A stretch of 64,000 nt of DNA, taken from Tepidanaerobacter sp. EBM-38 (GTDB taxonomy: Bacteria; Bacillota; Thermosediminibacteria; Thermosediminibacterales; Tepidanaerobacteraceae). Of the stretch, positions 52,977-63,880 are shown one piece after another. The first letter of the stretch is position 1. Each line of letters begins with the position of its first letter. A model generated the notes under the pieces. The model made no database searches. It was not told where the DNA came from and saw only the letters and a list, made by a program, of their open reading frames with translations. The translations under genes were made by a program, and so were the position numbers. Location of the stretch: NCBI GenBank assembly GCA_001896545.1, contig MPOT01000029.1, positions 1-64,000 of the forward strand, written 5' to 3'.

Positions 52977-53838
52977 GACCATCAAATATTTTTTCAAAGA
53001 ATCCTTCACCAGTCTTGTAAGAAACAGATGGATGAGTCTCGCATCCATTGGAGCGGTAGCATCTGCACTCATCATTCTAGGCTCTTTTTTATTACTTTCG
53101 GTAAATTTTGATCATATTTTAAAAGATGTGGAATCACAAGTAGAGATTACGGCTTATCTTGAAGACTCTTTGGAACAAGAAAGGATATCTCAACTAAAAA
53201 AGGATTTTGCCGCTATTTCCGGGATAAAAGAAGTAGAATTTATTTCAAAGGAAATGGCTCTGGAAGAATTCAAAGAGCAAGTTGGAGAAGACTTGTTAGA
53301 GGGTATTGAAAATCCACTTCCCAATTCCTTCCGAATTAAGGTAAACGATCCTCATGAAGTGGCTTTGGTTGCTGAAAAAATCGAGAAATTTTCTGGCGTT
53401 GATGAAGTCAAATACGGCAAAGGCATTGTCGAAAAACTATTCAACATAATTTACTGGGTTCGGATGATTGGTTTGGCGATAATGGTAGTTTTTGCCGCAG
53501 TTTCAATTTTTATTATCTCAAATACCATCAGGCTTACGGTTTTTGCGCGGCGGCGTGAGATAAATATTATGAAATATATAGGCGCCACTGATTGGTTTGT
53601 ACGCTGGCCGTTTTTGATAGAAGGCATGGTATTGGGATTAATTGGTTCTTCGCTAGCTGTAGCAATTTTGGGAATAGCTTACAAGTATCTTTATGTAACG
53701 GTGAAGCTAAATATTCCTATGATTTCGTTACTGCCAATAGAACAGTTTTATAACTATGCCTTTGGATTTTTAGGTATTGGTATGTTCATCGGGGCATTTG
53801 GCAGTAGCTTTTCCATAAAGAAATTTTTAAATGTTTAG
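52966..53838 (+). CDS. ftsX: Cell-division membrane protein FtsX
   Basis: The 290-residue FtsX has four membrane helices (about 22-45, 165-190, 215-240, 262-285) with a large extracellular loop (about 48-160). That loop normally grips a hydrolase such as EnvC, PcsB or CwlO. The C-terminal MacB/FtsX core is visible in NTIRLTVFARRREINIMKYIGATDWFVRWPFLIEGM. It is followed within 24 bp by an M23 peptidase gene, the likely partner. Confidence 0.95.
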   Translation: MRLRTIKYFFKESFTSLVRNRWMSLASIGAVASALIILGSFLLLSVNFDHILKDVESQVEITAYLEDSLEQERISQLKKDFAAISGIKEVEFISKEMALEEFKEQVGEDLLEGIENPLPNSFRIKVNDPHEVALVAEKIEKFSGVDEVKYGKGIVEKLFNIIYWVRMIGLAIMVVFAAVSIFIISNTIRLTVFARRREINIMKYIGATDWFVRWPFLIEGMVLGLIGSSLAVAILGIAYKYLYVTVKLNIPMISLLPIEQFYNYAFGFLGIGMFIGAFGSSFSIKKFLNV

Positions 53839-53861
53839 CATTGCATAAGGAGTTGAAAAAG

Positions 53862-55007
53862 GTGATGAGTTGGAAAAAACACAAAGTAATTACAAGCATT
53901 TTGCTGCTGGCTATTATTTTAATGGCAACTGCTCCGACTGCATTGGGTGGCATCGATGATTTAAAAAAGCAGCAGCAAGATATAAGCAACCAAATAAAAA
54001 TTTTAAAAGACAATATAAAGAAAGTTGAAGCGAATAAGAAGGATATAAGTGAAGAATTGGCAGAGCTTGAAAAAAAATTAAACTTGGCGCAAAAAGAACT
54101 GGCTGAAACGGAAGCCAAGCTCAGAGAAAATCAGACGAAATTAGTAAATACTATAGAAGAGCTTAGACAAGCCGAACAACAGGTAGAAGAACAAAAAGAT
54201 GATCTAAATGTTCGCATGCGAACTCTTTACAAAACCGGGCCGGTGGATTACATAGAGGTAATTTTGGCGTCTTCCAGTTTTTCGGATTTCTTAACAAGAC
54301 TTGATTTGGTTAAACGTATTATTGAGTCTGATAAAAATCTCCTTATGGAATTTAAGGCAAGACAGGAAGAAGTAGCAAAGAAAAAAGCGGAACTGGAAGA
54401 ACAACAAAGGATTATAGCTCAGCAGCGCGATGACATAAATGCTCGGCGAGCCAGCATAGTTTCATATCGCGGAGATCGCCAAAGACTCATGGCGGAGCTG
54501 GAAAAACAGAAAAAAGAGTATGAGCGTCAAGAGGATAAGCTGCAAAAAGATTCGGAGAATCTGCGCCGGCAAATTCTTGAATGGGAAATGAAAAACAAAA
54601 AAGGCTTTTTTGGAACAGGGGAATTCCTTTGGCCGACGCCAAGCTCAACATATATTACTTCGGAGTTTGGATGGAGAACGCATCCTATCTTTAAAACACG
54701 GCGGTTCCATGAAGGCATAGATATAGGTGCTTCTATGGGAGCTGACGTGCTGGCAGCGGATGATGGTGAAGTAATTTTTTCAGGTTCTTATGGGGGTTAT
54801 GGCAATACAATCATAGTTAGCCATGGTGGAGGTATTTCTACGCAGTATTCTCATCTTTCAAAACTGCTCGTAGCAGAAGGCAAAAAAGTGCTCAAGGGTG
54901 ATAAAATTGGCTTGGTTGGCAGTACCGGATGGTCTACGGGACCGCACCTTCATTTTGGCGTAATCAAAGATGGAGAAGTAGTTAACCCTTGGAATTGGCT
55001 AAAATAA
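53862..55007 (+). CDS. Coiled-coil M23 peptidase, likely FtsEX partner
   Basis: The protein of about 381 residues has a signal peptide (about 1-30), a long coiled coil (about 30-235, rich in Glu, Lys and Gln) and a C-terminal LytM/M23 domain (about 250-378). Zinc ligands are intact: His283 and Asp287 in FHEGIDIG, and His364 of HLHFG with His362 nearby. Unlike the degenerate EnvC of E. coli, it should cut peptidoglycan crosslinks itself. The coiled coil presumably binds the FtsX loop. The start is GTG 53862 or ATG 53865, about nine bases after AAGGAG; TTG 53841 precedes that site. Confidence 0.92.
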   Translation: MMSWKKHKVITSILLLAIILMATAPTALGGIDDLKKQQQDISNQIKILKDNIKKVEANKKDISEELAELEKKLNLAQKELAETEAKLRENQTKLVNTIEELRQAEQQVEEQKDDLNVRMRTLYKTGPVDYIEVILASSSFSDFLTRLDLVKRIIESDKNLLMEFKARQEEVAKKKAELEEQQRIIAQQRDDINARRASIVSYRGDRQRLMAELEKQKKEYERQEDKLQKDSENLRRQILEWEMKNKKGFFGTGEFLWPTPSSTYITSEFGWRTHPIFKTRRFHEGIDIGASMGADVLAADDGEVIFSGSYGGYGNTIIVSHGGGISTQYSHLSKLLVAEGKKVLKGDKIGLVGSTGWSTGPHLHFGVIKDGEVVNPWNWLK

Positions 55008-55053
55008 GTGATATAATGGTAAAGACTAAAAACTTTACCGGGTGGGAATACAT

Positions 55054-56310
55054 ATGCAAAACAAGAATGTAAAACATATGTTTAAAGTAGCGGTATTGTG
55101 CATAGCAATATCGCTGCTTTCGTTTTTTGCGGGAGCTGCAGCGGGAAGCAAACCATTCTACACAATAAGTAAAGGCGATGATAAAAATATTGCTACTGCT
55201 GCAGTTGATGGGCAGACAGATTTACAGCGCTTAAAGCCGATTGCCGATGTGATGAAACTCATAGAAGACAAGTATGTAAAGGATGTGGAACCTGAAAAAT
55301 TAATTGAAGGAGCTATTAAGGGAGTGGTGGAATCCCTTGGCGATCCTTATTCTGTTTATATGAATGAAACGGAATTTCAAGATTTTATTGCGTCTATTAA
55401 TGGTTCCTTCAGCGGTGTAGGAATGGTGCTCAGTGTTGATGAGCGCACCAATGATATCATAGTTGTATCCCCCATCGAAGGAACTCCTGCCCAGAGAGCC
55501 GGAATTCTTCCAAAAGATATAATAGTTAAAGTCGATGATATCGAGCTTGCCGGAAAAAGCCTTGATGAAGCGGTAAAACTTCTCAGAGGTGAAAAGGGCA
55601 CAAAGGTTGTTGTATATATAAAAAGACAGGATAATGAAGATTTATTGGAATTTGAATTGACGCGGGACGATATTCGAGTTACAACAATAAAACATGAAAT
55701 TATTGACGATAATGTAGGCTATATAAAAATTACCTCTTTTGATTCACAGACTTATGATGAATTTAAAGCTGCGGTAGACAGCTTGCAAAAGCAAGGTATA
55801 AAAGGTTTAATATTGGACTTGCGAAATAATCCCGGTGGTTCTCTTTATGAATCAGTGAGGATAGCCGATGAGATACTTGGAAAAGGAATGATAGTTTATA
55901 CCGAGGACAGGAATAAAAATAAACTAGAAGAATATTATTCTGATAATAACAGAATTTCATTGCCGCTTGTAGTGCTTATCAATGAAAACAGCGCCAGTGC
56001 ATCAGAAATAGTAGCTGGAGCTATTCAGGACCACAAAGCAGGCGTACTTATAGGCACAAAAACTTTTGGCAAAGGTTCCGTTCAGGAGATTGAACCTTTT
56101 CAAAACGGAACAGGAATGAAATTGACTATTGCCCGATATTATTTGCCGAGTGGACGAAGCATTGACGGCATAGGTGTAGAGCCTGATATCGAGGTTGAAC
56201 TTGGCGAGGGCATCAGTCCTTTTGATATTCCCAGAGAAAAAGACTCTCAATTGTTAAAGGCTCTTGATATAGTTAAATCTCCGACTTACATGCAAAGACA
56301 GGAGAGATGA
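55054..56310 (+). CDS. S41 carboxy-terminal processing protease (CtpB-like)
   Basis: The protein of about 418 residues has an N-terminal membrane anchor (10-33), a PDZ domain (about 115-200: GSFSGVGMVLSVDERTNDIIVVSPIEGTPAQRAGI) and a tail-specific protease core. The Ser-Lys dyad is Ser315 in NSASASE and Lys340 in TFGKGSVQ, 25 residues apart as in Bacillus CtpB. It acts outside the membrane on protein C-termini; in Bacillus it signals in sporulation. The ATG follows GGGTGGG. It overlaps the next gene by 4 bp. Confidence 0.93.
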   Translation: MQNKNVKHMFKVAVLCIAISLLSFFAGAAAGSKPFYTISKGDDKNIATAAVDGQTDLQRLKPIADVMKLIEDKYVKDVEPEKLIEGAIKGVVESLGDPYSVYMNETEFQDFIASINGSFSGVGMVLSVDERTNDIIVVSPIEGTPAQRAGILPKDIIVKVDDIELAGKSLDEAVKLLRGEKGTKVVVYIKRQDNEDLLEFELTRDDIRVTTIKHEIIDDNVGYIKITSFDSQTYDEFKAAVDSLQKQGIKGLILDLRNNPGGSLYESVRIADEILGKGMIVYTEDRNKNKLEEYYSDNNRISLPLVVLINENSASASEIVAGAIQDHKAGVLIGTKTFGKGSVQEIEPFQNGTGMKLTIARYYLPSGRSIDGIGVEPDIEVELGEGISPFDIPREKDSQLLKALDIVKSPTYMQRQER

Positions 56311-57563
56311 ATGTGTTTCCTCTTGGGAAAATTATAATCCTAATATTGCAAGGTATTCCATCGGCCGTTTTAAATCCATTTTTCTGGCTGGTAATTTTCA
56401 TTGTGTGGAAACAATATAAGAAAGCTGAGACTTTAGAAAAAACCCTGTTTGGAACTGCAAAGATTAATCCGCGCAATAAATTGCTCTATGCAATATTTTA
56501 TGGAATTCTTGGTGGAATCATTGGCAGCTTTATAGTTATGCTGCTTGGTATAAGTATTACCGAAGCTGGTTTAGTATATGTATGGCCGTTAGCTTTAATT
56601 CTTGCTCTTGTTCATCCACACCTAATGTGTTTTTCATATGCCGGTGGCTTAGTAGCATTATTTTCATTGATGACAGGACTTTTACAAATAGATGTGGCTG
56701 GCCTTATGGGTCTTGTAGCAGTGCTGCATTTTGTAGAAAGTCTCTTAATATATTTTGCAGGACATATAAATGCAACACCGGTATTTGTCAAAGATGACAG
56801 CTATGGTATTGTAGGAGGATTTTCACTGCAGGAGTTTTGGCCTGTCCCCATTATGTTATTAACGATTCTTGTAGGGGATTTTCCGTCAATGGATGTAATT
56901 CAAATGCCGGATTGGTGGCCGCTAATAAGACCACCAGAATATGTGTTGGAAAATCCTCAGGCTATATACTTGATGCTGCCGGTAGTAGCAGCATTAGGGT
57001 ATGGGGATATAGCTCTTACAAAGACACCAAAGGACAGATGTAAATCATCAGCGGTAAATTTATTTGCCTTTAGTTTTATACTTCTGCTATTATCGGTTTT
57101 GGCATCAAGGTATTTGCCTTTTGCCTATATGGCGGCAATCTTTGCACCTACCGGACATGAATTTCTAATAATTACCGGAAAGAAAAGCGAACAGGCGAAC
57201 AAGCCTCTGTTTGTTCCACCAAAACAAGGTGAGATGATTCTTGACGTAATAAAAAACTCACCTGCGGAAAAATCGGGTCTAAATTCCGGTGATATAATCA
57301 TGTCAATAAATGGGCAAGACCTGGATGAACCTGGAAAACTGCAAGAAGTGCTATCGGAATATCCTACATTCATATGGATGACAGTAAAGACCTCTGAAGG
57401 AAAGATAAAAGATGTTGAAATAAGTGCATTTCCGAACGGTTTAAATAACATAGGAGCTATCTTTGTTCCAAAGGTTTTTTCAGGGACATATGTAGTTATG
57501 GATGATGATAATATAATGAAAAGGATAAAAAGGTTTTTTAAAAAGAGGGATGAGAACGCATAA
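56307..57563 (+). CDS. MinJ-like polytopic PDZ protein
   Basis: The 418-residue protein has about eight hydrophobic segments in residues 5-300 and a C-terminal PDZ domain (about 305-385: GEMILDVIKNSPAEKSGLNSGDIIMSINGQDL), ending in a basic tail. Topology, PDZ position and location next to ftsEX and ctpB match Bacillus subtilis MinJ, which links MinD to DivIVA at division sites. Sequence identity cannot be judged by eye, so orthology is inference. The start lies inside the ctpB-like stop (ATGA). Its stop is 47 bp from the convergent racemase gene with no clear terminator. Confidence 0.65.
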   Translation: MNVFPLGKIIILILQGIPSAVLNPFFWLVIFIVWKQYKKAETLEKTLFGTAKINPRNKLLYAIFYGILGGIIGSFIVMLLGISITEAGLVYVWPLALILALVHPHLMCFSYAGGLVALFSLMTGLLQIDVAGLMGLVAVLHFVESLLIYFAGHINATPVFVKDDSYGIVGGFSLQEFWPVPIMLLTILVGDFPSMDVIQMPDWWPLIRPPEYVLENPQAIYLMLPVVAALGYGDIALTKTPKDRCKSSAVNLFAFSFILLLLSVLASRYLPFAYMAAIFAPTGHEFLIITGKKSEQANKPLFVPPKQGEMILDVIKNSPAEKSGLNSGDIIMSINGQDLDEPGKLQEVLSEYPTFIWMTVKTSEGKIKDVEISAFPNGLNNIGAIFVPKVFSGTYVVMDDDNIMKRIKRFFKKRDENA

Positions 57564-57610
57564 GTAAAAAATGAGAGTCTTAGAGCTAAATGATTAAAAA
57601 AGCAATAAAA

Positions 57611-58282
57611 CTAAGAATCCAAAACCAATATTTTTAACATTTCTTCCGCAGGGTCAATAATAGGAATGCTGATTTTTTTAGAAAGTTCCGATTGCAAATA
57701 AGGCAGATGAGTGCAGCCCAGAATCAAGCTGTTGGGGGCGAATCTTTCAACACATAGAGAAACAAGATCGTATTGGTCAATAATCGATGCTGCTGATTGA
57801 TCTTCTTCAATAGCTTTGACTATAGGCAGCATGGAAATTCCAATAATATCAATTGAAGGATTTTGCTCATAAAATATATGTTCGATTGCTGAAAGACATT
57901 GACCATTAGCAGCCCATAGGGCTATTTTTTTGTACCTTGCAGCAAGATTTCTGTAAATATCCAATGGCGTTATTACCAAGGATCGGGTCTGCGTATTTCG
58001 TATATATCCAATATCTATTGCGGCTGATAAAGAATTGCAGTAAATCATAGTTCGAAATATATCATGATTTTCGAAATCTTGAATAATCCTTAATACTTTT
58101 TTTGTTAAAGTATCAGGGTTTAAAAACTGAAGAAGATTTTGTTCTTCGGGGTTTGCAGCAGTAGGACATCCTATGGCTTCGAACCCCTTTTTTAATATAA
58201 AATCAACTCCCATTTGAGTGTCTACCGGGGTGCCAGCGATAACACCGATTTTTATAATATTATTTGCAACATTTGCAGTCAA
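57611..58282 (-). CDS. Aspartate/glutamate racemase-superfamily protein
   Basis: The 223-residue protein has both catalytic cysteine motifs: YCNSLSAAID (first Cys near residue 82) and LILGCTHLPYL (second near 189). The N-terminus IGVIAGTPVDTQMG lacks the FDSGxGG motif of MurI and keeps no DSG pair. It is shorter than typical MurI (about 265), so it may be an aspartate, hydantoin or broad amino-acid racemase rather than the cell-wall D-glutamate supplier. The TTG start follows GAGGTGAT. It stands alone on this strand. Confidence 0.75.
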   Translation of the reverse strand: MTANVANNIIKIGVIAGTPVDTQMGVDFILKKGFEAIGCPTAANPEEQNLLQFLNPDTLTKKVLRIIQDFENHDIFRTMIYCNSLSAAIDIGYIRNTQTRSLVITPLDIYRNLAARYKKIALWAANGQCLSAIEHIFYEQNPSIDIIGISMLPIVKAIEEDQSAASIIDQYDLVSLCVERFAPNSLILGCTHLPYLQSELSKKISIPIIDPAEEMLKILVLDS

Positions 58283-58616
58283 TGTTTATCACCTCAATTT
58301 TATTATATGTCTATCATATAAGAGTAGCAAGTATTTTAAGATAAAAATAATCTATGGTTAATTATTTAGTCGCATTTTAATTCTTTTTACTACTTATTGA
58401 ATAATTCAACGGAAATAGGAAAAGATATATTATAGCATAGGAAAATGAATAAAACAAAAGAGTTTTTAGAAAATAGATGACATTTCAAACTATATATACT
58501 TGATAGAAATTTTCATATATGATATAATGCTTGTGAAAGAAATAACGCTCTCAATTATAATTGCACTCATATTTTTACTAGTTTCTATGCAAAATACATA
58601 AAAAGGAGGAATTTCG
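58283..58616. promoter_or_regulatory. Intergenic region with sigma-A promoter for the small ORF
   Basis: TTGATA (58500-58505), 17-bp spacer, TATAAT (58523-58528) with an extended TG motif point to the small gene at 58617. The rest is AT-rich with nothing else recognised. Confidence 0.65.
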
Positions 58617-58814
58617 ATGACTAGAGAAGAATACCTGGATCGCGAGAGAGATATGCTGCTTAAAGCCTATACTACTGCATCAGAAGAAGAAAAGCGGGAT
58701 ATCATGTTGAAAATAGTAAACATAGATACCCAATCTCGAGATGGAGATACTTATGGCACTAAATCGAGTGGCTTTTTCACTCGTCGAAGAAACAAGATTA
58801 TATATATGAACTGA
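58617..58814 (+). CDS. Small charged protein of unknown function
   Basis: This is a 65-residue ORF with a strong AAAAGGAGGA site, its own promoter and a terminator overlapping its stop, which together argue that it is real. It is helical and acidic in the first half (TREEYLDRERDMLLKAYTTA) and basic at the end (FFTRRRNKIIYMN). There is no signal peptide. I do not recognise the family; it could be a DNA- or ribosome-associated regulator, or a leader for uvrBA, but none of this is supported beyond position. Confidence 0.65.
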   Translation: MTREEYLDRERDMLLKAYTTASEEEKRDIMLKIVNIDTQSRDGDTYGTKSSGFFTRRRNKIIYMN

Positions 58815-58843
58815 GCCGGGAAATAAAAAGCCCGGTTTTTTTT
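58814..58843 (+). terminator. Terminator of the small ORF
   Basis: CCGGG (58816-58820) pairs with CCCGG (58831-58835), extended by G-T and A-T pairs, then eight T. The left arm begins at the stop codon. Confidence 0.85.
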
Positions 58844-58896
58844 ATTTTAAATAGCGAACAAAGTTTCGTTTTTATCTTTCATCACTTTTTATTATA

Positions 58897-58905
58897 TGAT
58901 ATAAT
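58897..58905 (+). promoter_or_regulatory. Extended -10 element for uvrB
   Basis: TG-A-TATAAT is 92 bp before uvrB. No clear -35 (TTTCAT at 58877-58882 is the best). No LexA/SOS box of the Gram-positive GAAC-N4-GTTC type was seen by eye. Confidence 0.45.
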
Positions 58906-58997
58906 ACATCTTGCACATGAAATTATATTACAAGGTAAGTCAAATAAAATCCTTGTAAGAAATAAATTTTTTCAATTTCATTTGGAAGGTGTAAAAA

Positions 58998-60995
58998 ATG
59001 GGGAAATTTGAGGTTGTTTCAGAGTATATTCCGCGCGGTGATCAGCCACAAGCAATACAAAGATTAGCTGAAGGAATAAATAAGGGCTACAAATTTCAAA
59101 CGCTGCTAGGTGCAACAGGTACCGGAAAGACTTTTACTATAGCCCATCTTATACAACAGGTACAAAGACCGACGCTAGTAATAGCTCATAACAAGACTTT
59201 AGCCGGGCAGCTCTACAGTGAACTCAAGGAGTTTTTCCCCAACAATGCGGTAGAATATTTTGTAAGTTACTATGACTATTACCAACCAGAGGCATATATT
59301 GCTCAAACGGATACTTATATAGAAAAAGATGCTTCAATAAACGATGAGATTGATAAATTGCGGCACTCTGCAACGGCCGCACTTTTTGAACGCCGTGATG
59401 TAGTCATAGTCGCCAGCGTGTCATGCATTTACAGCCTAGGTTCACCAATAGATTATGAAAACCAGGTTGTATCACTTCGCCCGGGCATGGAAATGGATAG
59501 GGACGATGTGGCTCGAAAGCTTGTGGAAATACAATTTAATCGAAATGAAATAGACTTTCACAGAGGGACTTTTCGGCTCCGCGGAGATATATTGGAGATA
59601 TTCCCGGCTTCTTTTACCGAAAAGGCTGTTCGAGTAGAATTTTTTGGAGATATTATTGATCGCATCCTTGAATTCGATACTTTAACCGGTGAAATAATAG
59701 GTGAACGAAATCACGTATCGATATTTCCAGCTTCCCACTATGCCACACCAAAAGATAAAATAGAAGCTGCTATAAAATCAATTGAAATGGAGCTTGAGCA
59801 GCGATTAGCGGAACTGAAAGACCAAGGTAAAGTATTGGAGGCAGCCAGGCTCGAGCAAAGGACCAAATATGATATAGAAATGCTTCGAGAAATGGGCTAT
59901 TGTAAAGGTATTGAAAATTACTCAAGACATCTTTCCGGGCGGAAGGCCGGGGAGGCACCATTTACACTGCTTGACTATTTTCCAAAAGATTATTTAATAA
60001 TAATTGACGAGTCCCACGTGACTTTGCCTCAGATTCATGCTATGTGGGCTGGAGACCGTTCTAGGAAGGAATCGCTCATAGAGCACGGTTTTAGGCTTCC
60101 TTCGGCTTTTGATAATCGCCCGCTGGTCTTTGAAGAATTCGAAGAACGTGTAAATCAGCTAATTTTTTTATCAGCTACACCGGCATCTTATGAACTTGAA
60201 AAAAGTGCTCAAGTCGTAGAACAAATCATCCGGCCCACTGGCTTGTTAGATCCGGAAGTAGAAGTTCGTCCGGTCAAAGGGCAAATCGATGATTTGATAT
60301 GGGAAATCAAGCTCCGAGCGAAAAAGAACCAAAGAGTCTTAGTAACTACCCTTACCAAGAGAATGGCGGAGGATCTTACCGACTACCTAAAGGAAGCAGG
60401 TATTCGCGTCAGATACCTACATTCGGAGATTCATACATTGGAACGGCTTCAGATAATTCGAGATTTAAGACTCGGTAAATTTGACTGTCTTGTAGGCATT
60501 AATCTACTAAGGGAAGGTTTAGACTTGCCGGAGGTATCCCTTGTGGCTATTCTGGATGCAGATAAAGAGGGATTCTTACGTTCTGAAACCTCACTCATTC
60601 AGACTATAGGCCGTGCTGCACGTAATGTAGACGGAAGGGTTATTATGTATGCGGATACCATAACTCAATCTATGGCTAGGGCGATTAGTGAAACCAACCG
60701 CAGGCGCAAAATTCAATTAGATTATAATAAAAAGCATGGTATAGTACCTACAACGGTTAAAAAGTCGGTAAGGGATTTAATAGAGGCTACTAAAGTTGCC
60801 GAGGAAAAAACTGATTACCTGCCTGAAAAAGATATAACAAAAATGAGTAAGAAAGAACTTAAAACCTTTGTTGAAAATCTTGAAAGACAGATGAATGACG
60901 CAGCAAAGAAACTTGAATTTGAAAAAGCTGCCGAGCTTAGGGATCTTATTTTTGAAATAAAAGCTGAGGCGTTCAGCGTAATTAAGACTAAATAA
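58998..60995 (+). CDS. uvrB: Excinuclease ABC subunit B
   Basis: UvrB verifies DNA damage after UvrA loading in nucleotide excision repair. The 665-residue protein has Walker A GATGTGKT near residue 38, the beta-hairpin region [14 protein letters not shown] (about 92-105), DESHVTLPQ, helicase motif [31 protein letters not shown] and a C-terminal UVR domain (about 620-660) that contacts UvrC. Length is normal. The ATG follows GGAAGG. uvrA is 29 bp downstream on the same strand. No uvrC is in the window. Confidence 0.98.
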   Translation: MGKFEVVSEYIPRGDQPQAIQRLAEGINKGYKFQTLLGATGTGKTFTIAHLIQQVQRPTLVIAHNKTLAGQLYSELKEFFPNNAVEYFVSYYDYYQPEAYIAQTDTYIEKDASINDEIDKLRHSATAALFERRDVVIVASVSCIYSLGSPIDYENQVVSLRPGMEMDRDDVARKLVEIQFNRNEIDFHRGTFRLRGDILEIFPASFTEKAVRVEFFGDIIDRILEFDTLTGEIIGERNHVSIFPASHYATPKDKIEAAIKSIEMELEQRLAELKDQGKVLEAARLEQRTKYDIEMLREMGYCKGIENYSRHLSGRKAGEAPFTLLDYFPKDYLIIIDESHVTLPQIHAMWAGDRSRKESLIEHGFRLPSAFDNRPLVFEEFEERVNQLIFLSATPASYELEKSAQVVEQIIRPTGLLDPEVEVRPVKGQIDDLIWEIKLRAKKNQRVLVTTLTKRMAEDLTDYLKEAGIRVRYLHSEIHTLERLQIIRDLRLGKFDCLVGINLLREGLDLPEVSLVAILDADKEGFLRSETSLIQTIGRAARNVDGRVIMYADTITQSMARAISETNRRRKIQLDYNKKHGIVPTTVKKSVRDLIEATKVAEEKTDYLPEKDITKMSKKELKTFVENLERQMNDAAKKLEFEKAAELRDLIFEIKAEAFSVIKTK

Positions 60996-61024
60996 ACACA
61001 GTACAGTGAGTGTGATGTGAATAA

Positions 61025-63880
61025 ATGGATAAGATTATAGTTAAAGGTGCTCGAGAACATAACCTAAAAAACATAGATATTGCAATTCCAAGAGATAAAT
61101 TGGTAGTAATTACAGGCCTTTCCGGGTCGGGGAAATCTACCTTGGCCTTTGATACCATATATGCCGAAGGGCAAAGGCGCTATGTTGAATCACTTTCTGC
61201 CTATGCCCGACAGTTTTTGGGGCAAATGGATAAACCCGATGTTGATTACATCGAGGGGCTTTCACCTGCCATATCCATAGACCAGAAGACTACGAGTAAA
61301 AATCCTCGTTCAACAGTGGGGACTGTTACTGAAATTTATGATTACTTAAGACTGCTTTATGCCCGTATAGGCAAACCGCATTGTCCCAAGTGCGGAAAGG
61401 AGATATCTCAACAAACCGTTGATCAAATGGTTGATGCAATAATGGAATCACCTGAAGGAACAAGGATTCAAATTTTGGCTCCAGTGGTGCGCGGAAGGAA
61501 AGGGGAATTCCAGAAACTGCTGGAAAAAATCAAAAAGAATGGTTTTGTGCGGATAAGAGTCGATGGTCAAATGCGAGAAACCAGCGAGGAAATTAAGCTG
61601 GAAAAAAATAAGAAGCATAATATTGAAATTATTATAGATAGACTCATTATAAAACCTGGAATTGAATCTCGCCTGGCAGATTCTATTGAAATAGCACTTG
61701 CTCAATCCGAAGGTTTGGTGATTGCGGATGTTATCGGCGGGCAAGAAATACTATTTTCTCAGAATTTTGCATGTGCAGAGTGTAATATAAGTTTGGAGGA
61801 ACTTACACCTCGAATGTTTTCTTTCAACAGTCCTTATGGAGCTTGTCCGGTTTGCAGCGGCTTAGGGATAAATATGGAAATAGACCCGGAGTTAATTATA
61901 CCGGATAAAGAAAAATCCATAGCGGATGGAGCCGTGGAACCTTGGAGCAGCACACCGGACGGATACTACTATCAAATGCTTCAAGCTGTGCTGAATCATT
62001 ATGGTGTAAGTGCTGAAACTCCAGTAAAAGAATTACCTGAAAGTGTTGTAGATACGATTTTGTTTGGCTCTGAAGATACTATCGAGTTTTATTATAAGAG
62101 CAGGTTTAGTAAAAATACCAGACGTTACAGGGGACGCTTTGAAGGTGTTGTAAATAATCTGAAACGACGTTATCAAGAAACAGGCTCCGGATATTCTCGG
62201 GAAGAAATAGAGGAATACATGAGTACAAAACCCTGCCCGGCATGTAACGGCTCAAGACTTAAACCCGAAAGCCTGGCAGTGACTATTGGAGATAAGTCTA
62301 TAGCTGAAGTGACATCATTGTCGATTCGGGAGGCTATTGCTTTTTTTGAAAGCCTTTCACTTACAAAAAGGGAAGAAATGATTGCACATCAAATTCTTAA
62401 AGAAATACGAAACCGTTTACAATTTTTAGTTGATGTAGGCCTTGACTATCTCACATTGGACCGTGCATCAGGAACTTTGTCGGGTGGTGAATCCCAGAGA
62501 ATACGGTTAGCAACCCAGATTGGTTCGAGGTTAGTAGGTGTATTATATATACTCGATGAACCAAGTATTGGGTTGCATCAGAGAGATAATGAAAAGCTAC
62601 TTAAAACCTTGAAGGATTTGCGAGATTTAGGTAATACGGTGCTTGTTGTCGAACATGACGAGGATACTATGAGAGCTGCCGACTATATAATAGATATTGG
62701 TCCGGGCGCAGGGGAACATGGCGGGAGAGTAGTTGCCTGCGGTCCTCTAGAAGATATACAAAAAAGTGAGGAATCTATTACCGGACAGTATTTAAGCGGG
62801 AAAAAACAAATTCCTGTTCCCGTTATTAGGCGAAAGCCAAAGAAGTCATGGTTAGAGCTCAAAGGCTGCAGAGAACACAATTTAAAAAATATCAATGTAA
62901 AATTTCCATTGGGTCTATTTACCTGTGTGACCGGTGTATCCGGCTCGGGCAAGAGCACCTTAGTCAATGAGATTTTATATAAATCACTAAAAGAGAAACT
63001 TTATAAATCCAGAAGCTTACCGGGAGATTTTGACGAGATACTTGGCATCGAACAAATAGAAAAGGTTATAAATATTGACCAGTCGCCCATAGGAAGGACA
63101 CCACGCTCTAATCCGGCTACTTATACTAATGTATTTAATGATATCCGTGAAGTTTTTTCTATGACACCAGAATCGCGAATGCGCGGATATAAACCGGGAA
63201 GATTCAGCTTTAATGTCCGCGGCGGCCGATGTGAAGCCTGCAAAGGTGATGGTATAATAAAAATCGAAATGCATTTTTTAGCGGACATCTACGTACCATG
63301 TGAAGTATGTAAAGGGAAACGCTATAATCGAGAAACCCTAGAAGTAAAATATAAAGGGAAAAATATAGCTGATGTGTTGGATATGACGGTAGATGAAGCT
63401 TTGGAGTTTTTTGACAGTATACCTAAAATAAAACGCAAGCTTGAAACACTAAGAGATGTAGGTCTCGGATATATAAAATTGGGACAGCCTTCAACTACAT
63501 TGTCAGGTGGTGAAGCTCAAAGAGTTAAACTTTCTACCGAACTTTCTAAAAAAAGTAATGGTAATACCATATATATTCTGGATGAGCCTACTACAGGCCT
63601 TCATTCGGACGATATACAAAAACTCTTGAATGTACTCCAGAGATTAGTAGATGGCGGCAGCACTGTCATAGTCATTGAGCACAACTTAGATGTAATAAAA
63701 ACAGCGGATTATATAATTGATTTAGGTCCGGAAGGCGGTGACCGTGGCGGTGAAGTAGTTGCCACAGGGACTCCCGAACAAGTATCAAAAAATACGCATT
63801 CATATACGGGAAAATTTCTCAAAAAAGTACTATGGTCTAAGAACAGTTCTTGCGAAAAAAAGATGATGGCAATGGAATAA
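61025..63880 (+). CDS. uvrA: Excinuclease ABC subunit A
   Basis: UvrA is the ATP-dependent damage sensor that loads UvrB. The 951-residue protein has two ABC modules: Walker [10 protein letters not shown] near residue 31 with signature [13 protein letters not shown] near 490, and GVSGSGKST near 640 with [15 protein letters not shown] near 830. Zinc-finger cysteines are CPKCGKE (with CAECNIS and CPVCSGLG) in the first half and [11 protein letters not shown] with [10 protein letters not shown] in the second. All features of an intact UvrA are present. The ribosome binding site is weak, suggesting coupling to uvrB. The 120 bases after its stop are AT-rich and show no feature. Confidence 0.98.
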   Translation: MDKIIVKGAREHNLKNIDIAIPRDKLVVITGLSGSGKSTLAFDTIYAEGQRRYVESLSAYARQFLGQMDKPDVDYIEGLSPAISIDQKTTSKNPRSTVGTVTEIYDYLRLLYARIGKPHCPKCGKEISQQTVDQMVDAIMESPEGTRIQILAPVVRGRKGEFQKLLEKIKKNGFVRIRVDGQMRETSEEIKLEKNKKHNIEIIIDRLIIKPGIESRLADSIEIALAQSEGLVIADVIGGQEILFSQNFACAECNISLEELTPRMFSFNSPYGACPVCSGLGINMEIDPELIIPDKEKSIADGAVEPWSSTPDGYYYQMLQAVLNHYGVSAETPVKELPESVVDTILFGSEDTIEFYYKSRFSKNTRRYRGRFEGVVNNLKRRYQETGSGYSREEIEEYMSTKPCPACNGSRLKPESLAVTIGDKSIAEVTSLSIREAIAFFESLSLTKREEMIAHQILKEIRNRLQFLVDVGLDYLTLDRASGTLSGGESQRIRLATQIGSRLVGVLYILDEPSIGLHQRDNEKLLKTLKDLRDLGNTVLVVEHDEDTMRAADYIIDIGPGAGEHGGRVVACGPLEDIQKSEESITGQYLSGKKQIPVPVIRRKPKKSWLELKGCREHNLKNINVKFPLGLFTCVTGVSGSGKSTLVNEILYKSLKEKLYKSRSLPGDFDEILGIEQIEKVINIDQSPIGRTPRSNPATYTNVFNDIREVFSMTPESRMRGYKPGRFSFNVRGGRCEACKGDGIIKIEMHFLADIYVPCEVCKGKRYNRETLEVKYKGKNIADVLDMTVDEALEFFDSIPKIKRKLETLRDVGLGYIKLGQPSTTLSGGEAQRVKLSTELSKKSNGNTIYILDEPTTGLHSDDIQKLLNVLQRLVDGGSTVIVIEHNLDVIKTADYIIDLGPEGGDRGGEVVATGTPEQVSKNTHSYTGKFLKKVLWSKNSSCEKKMMAME

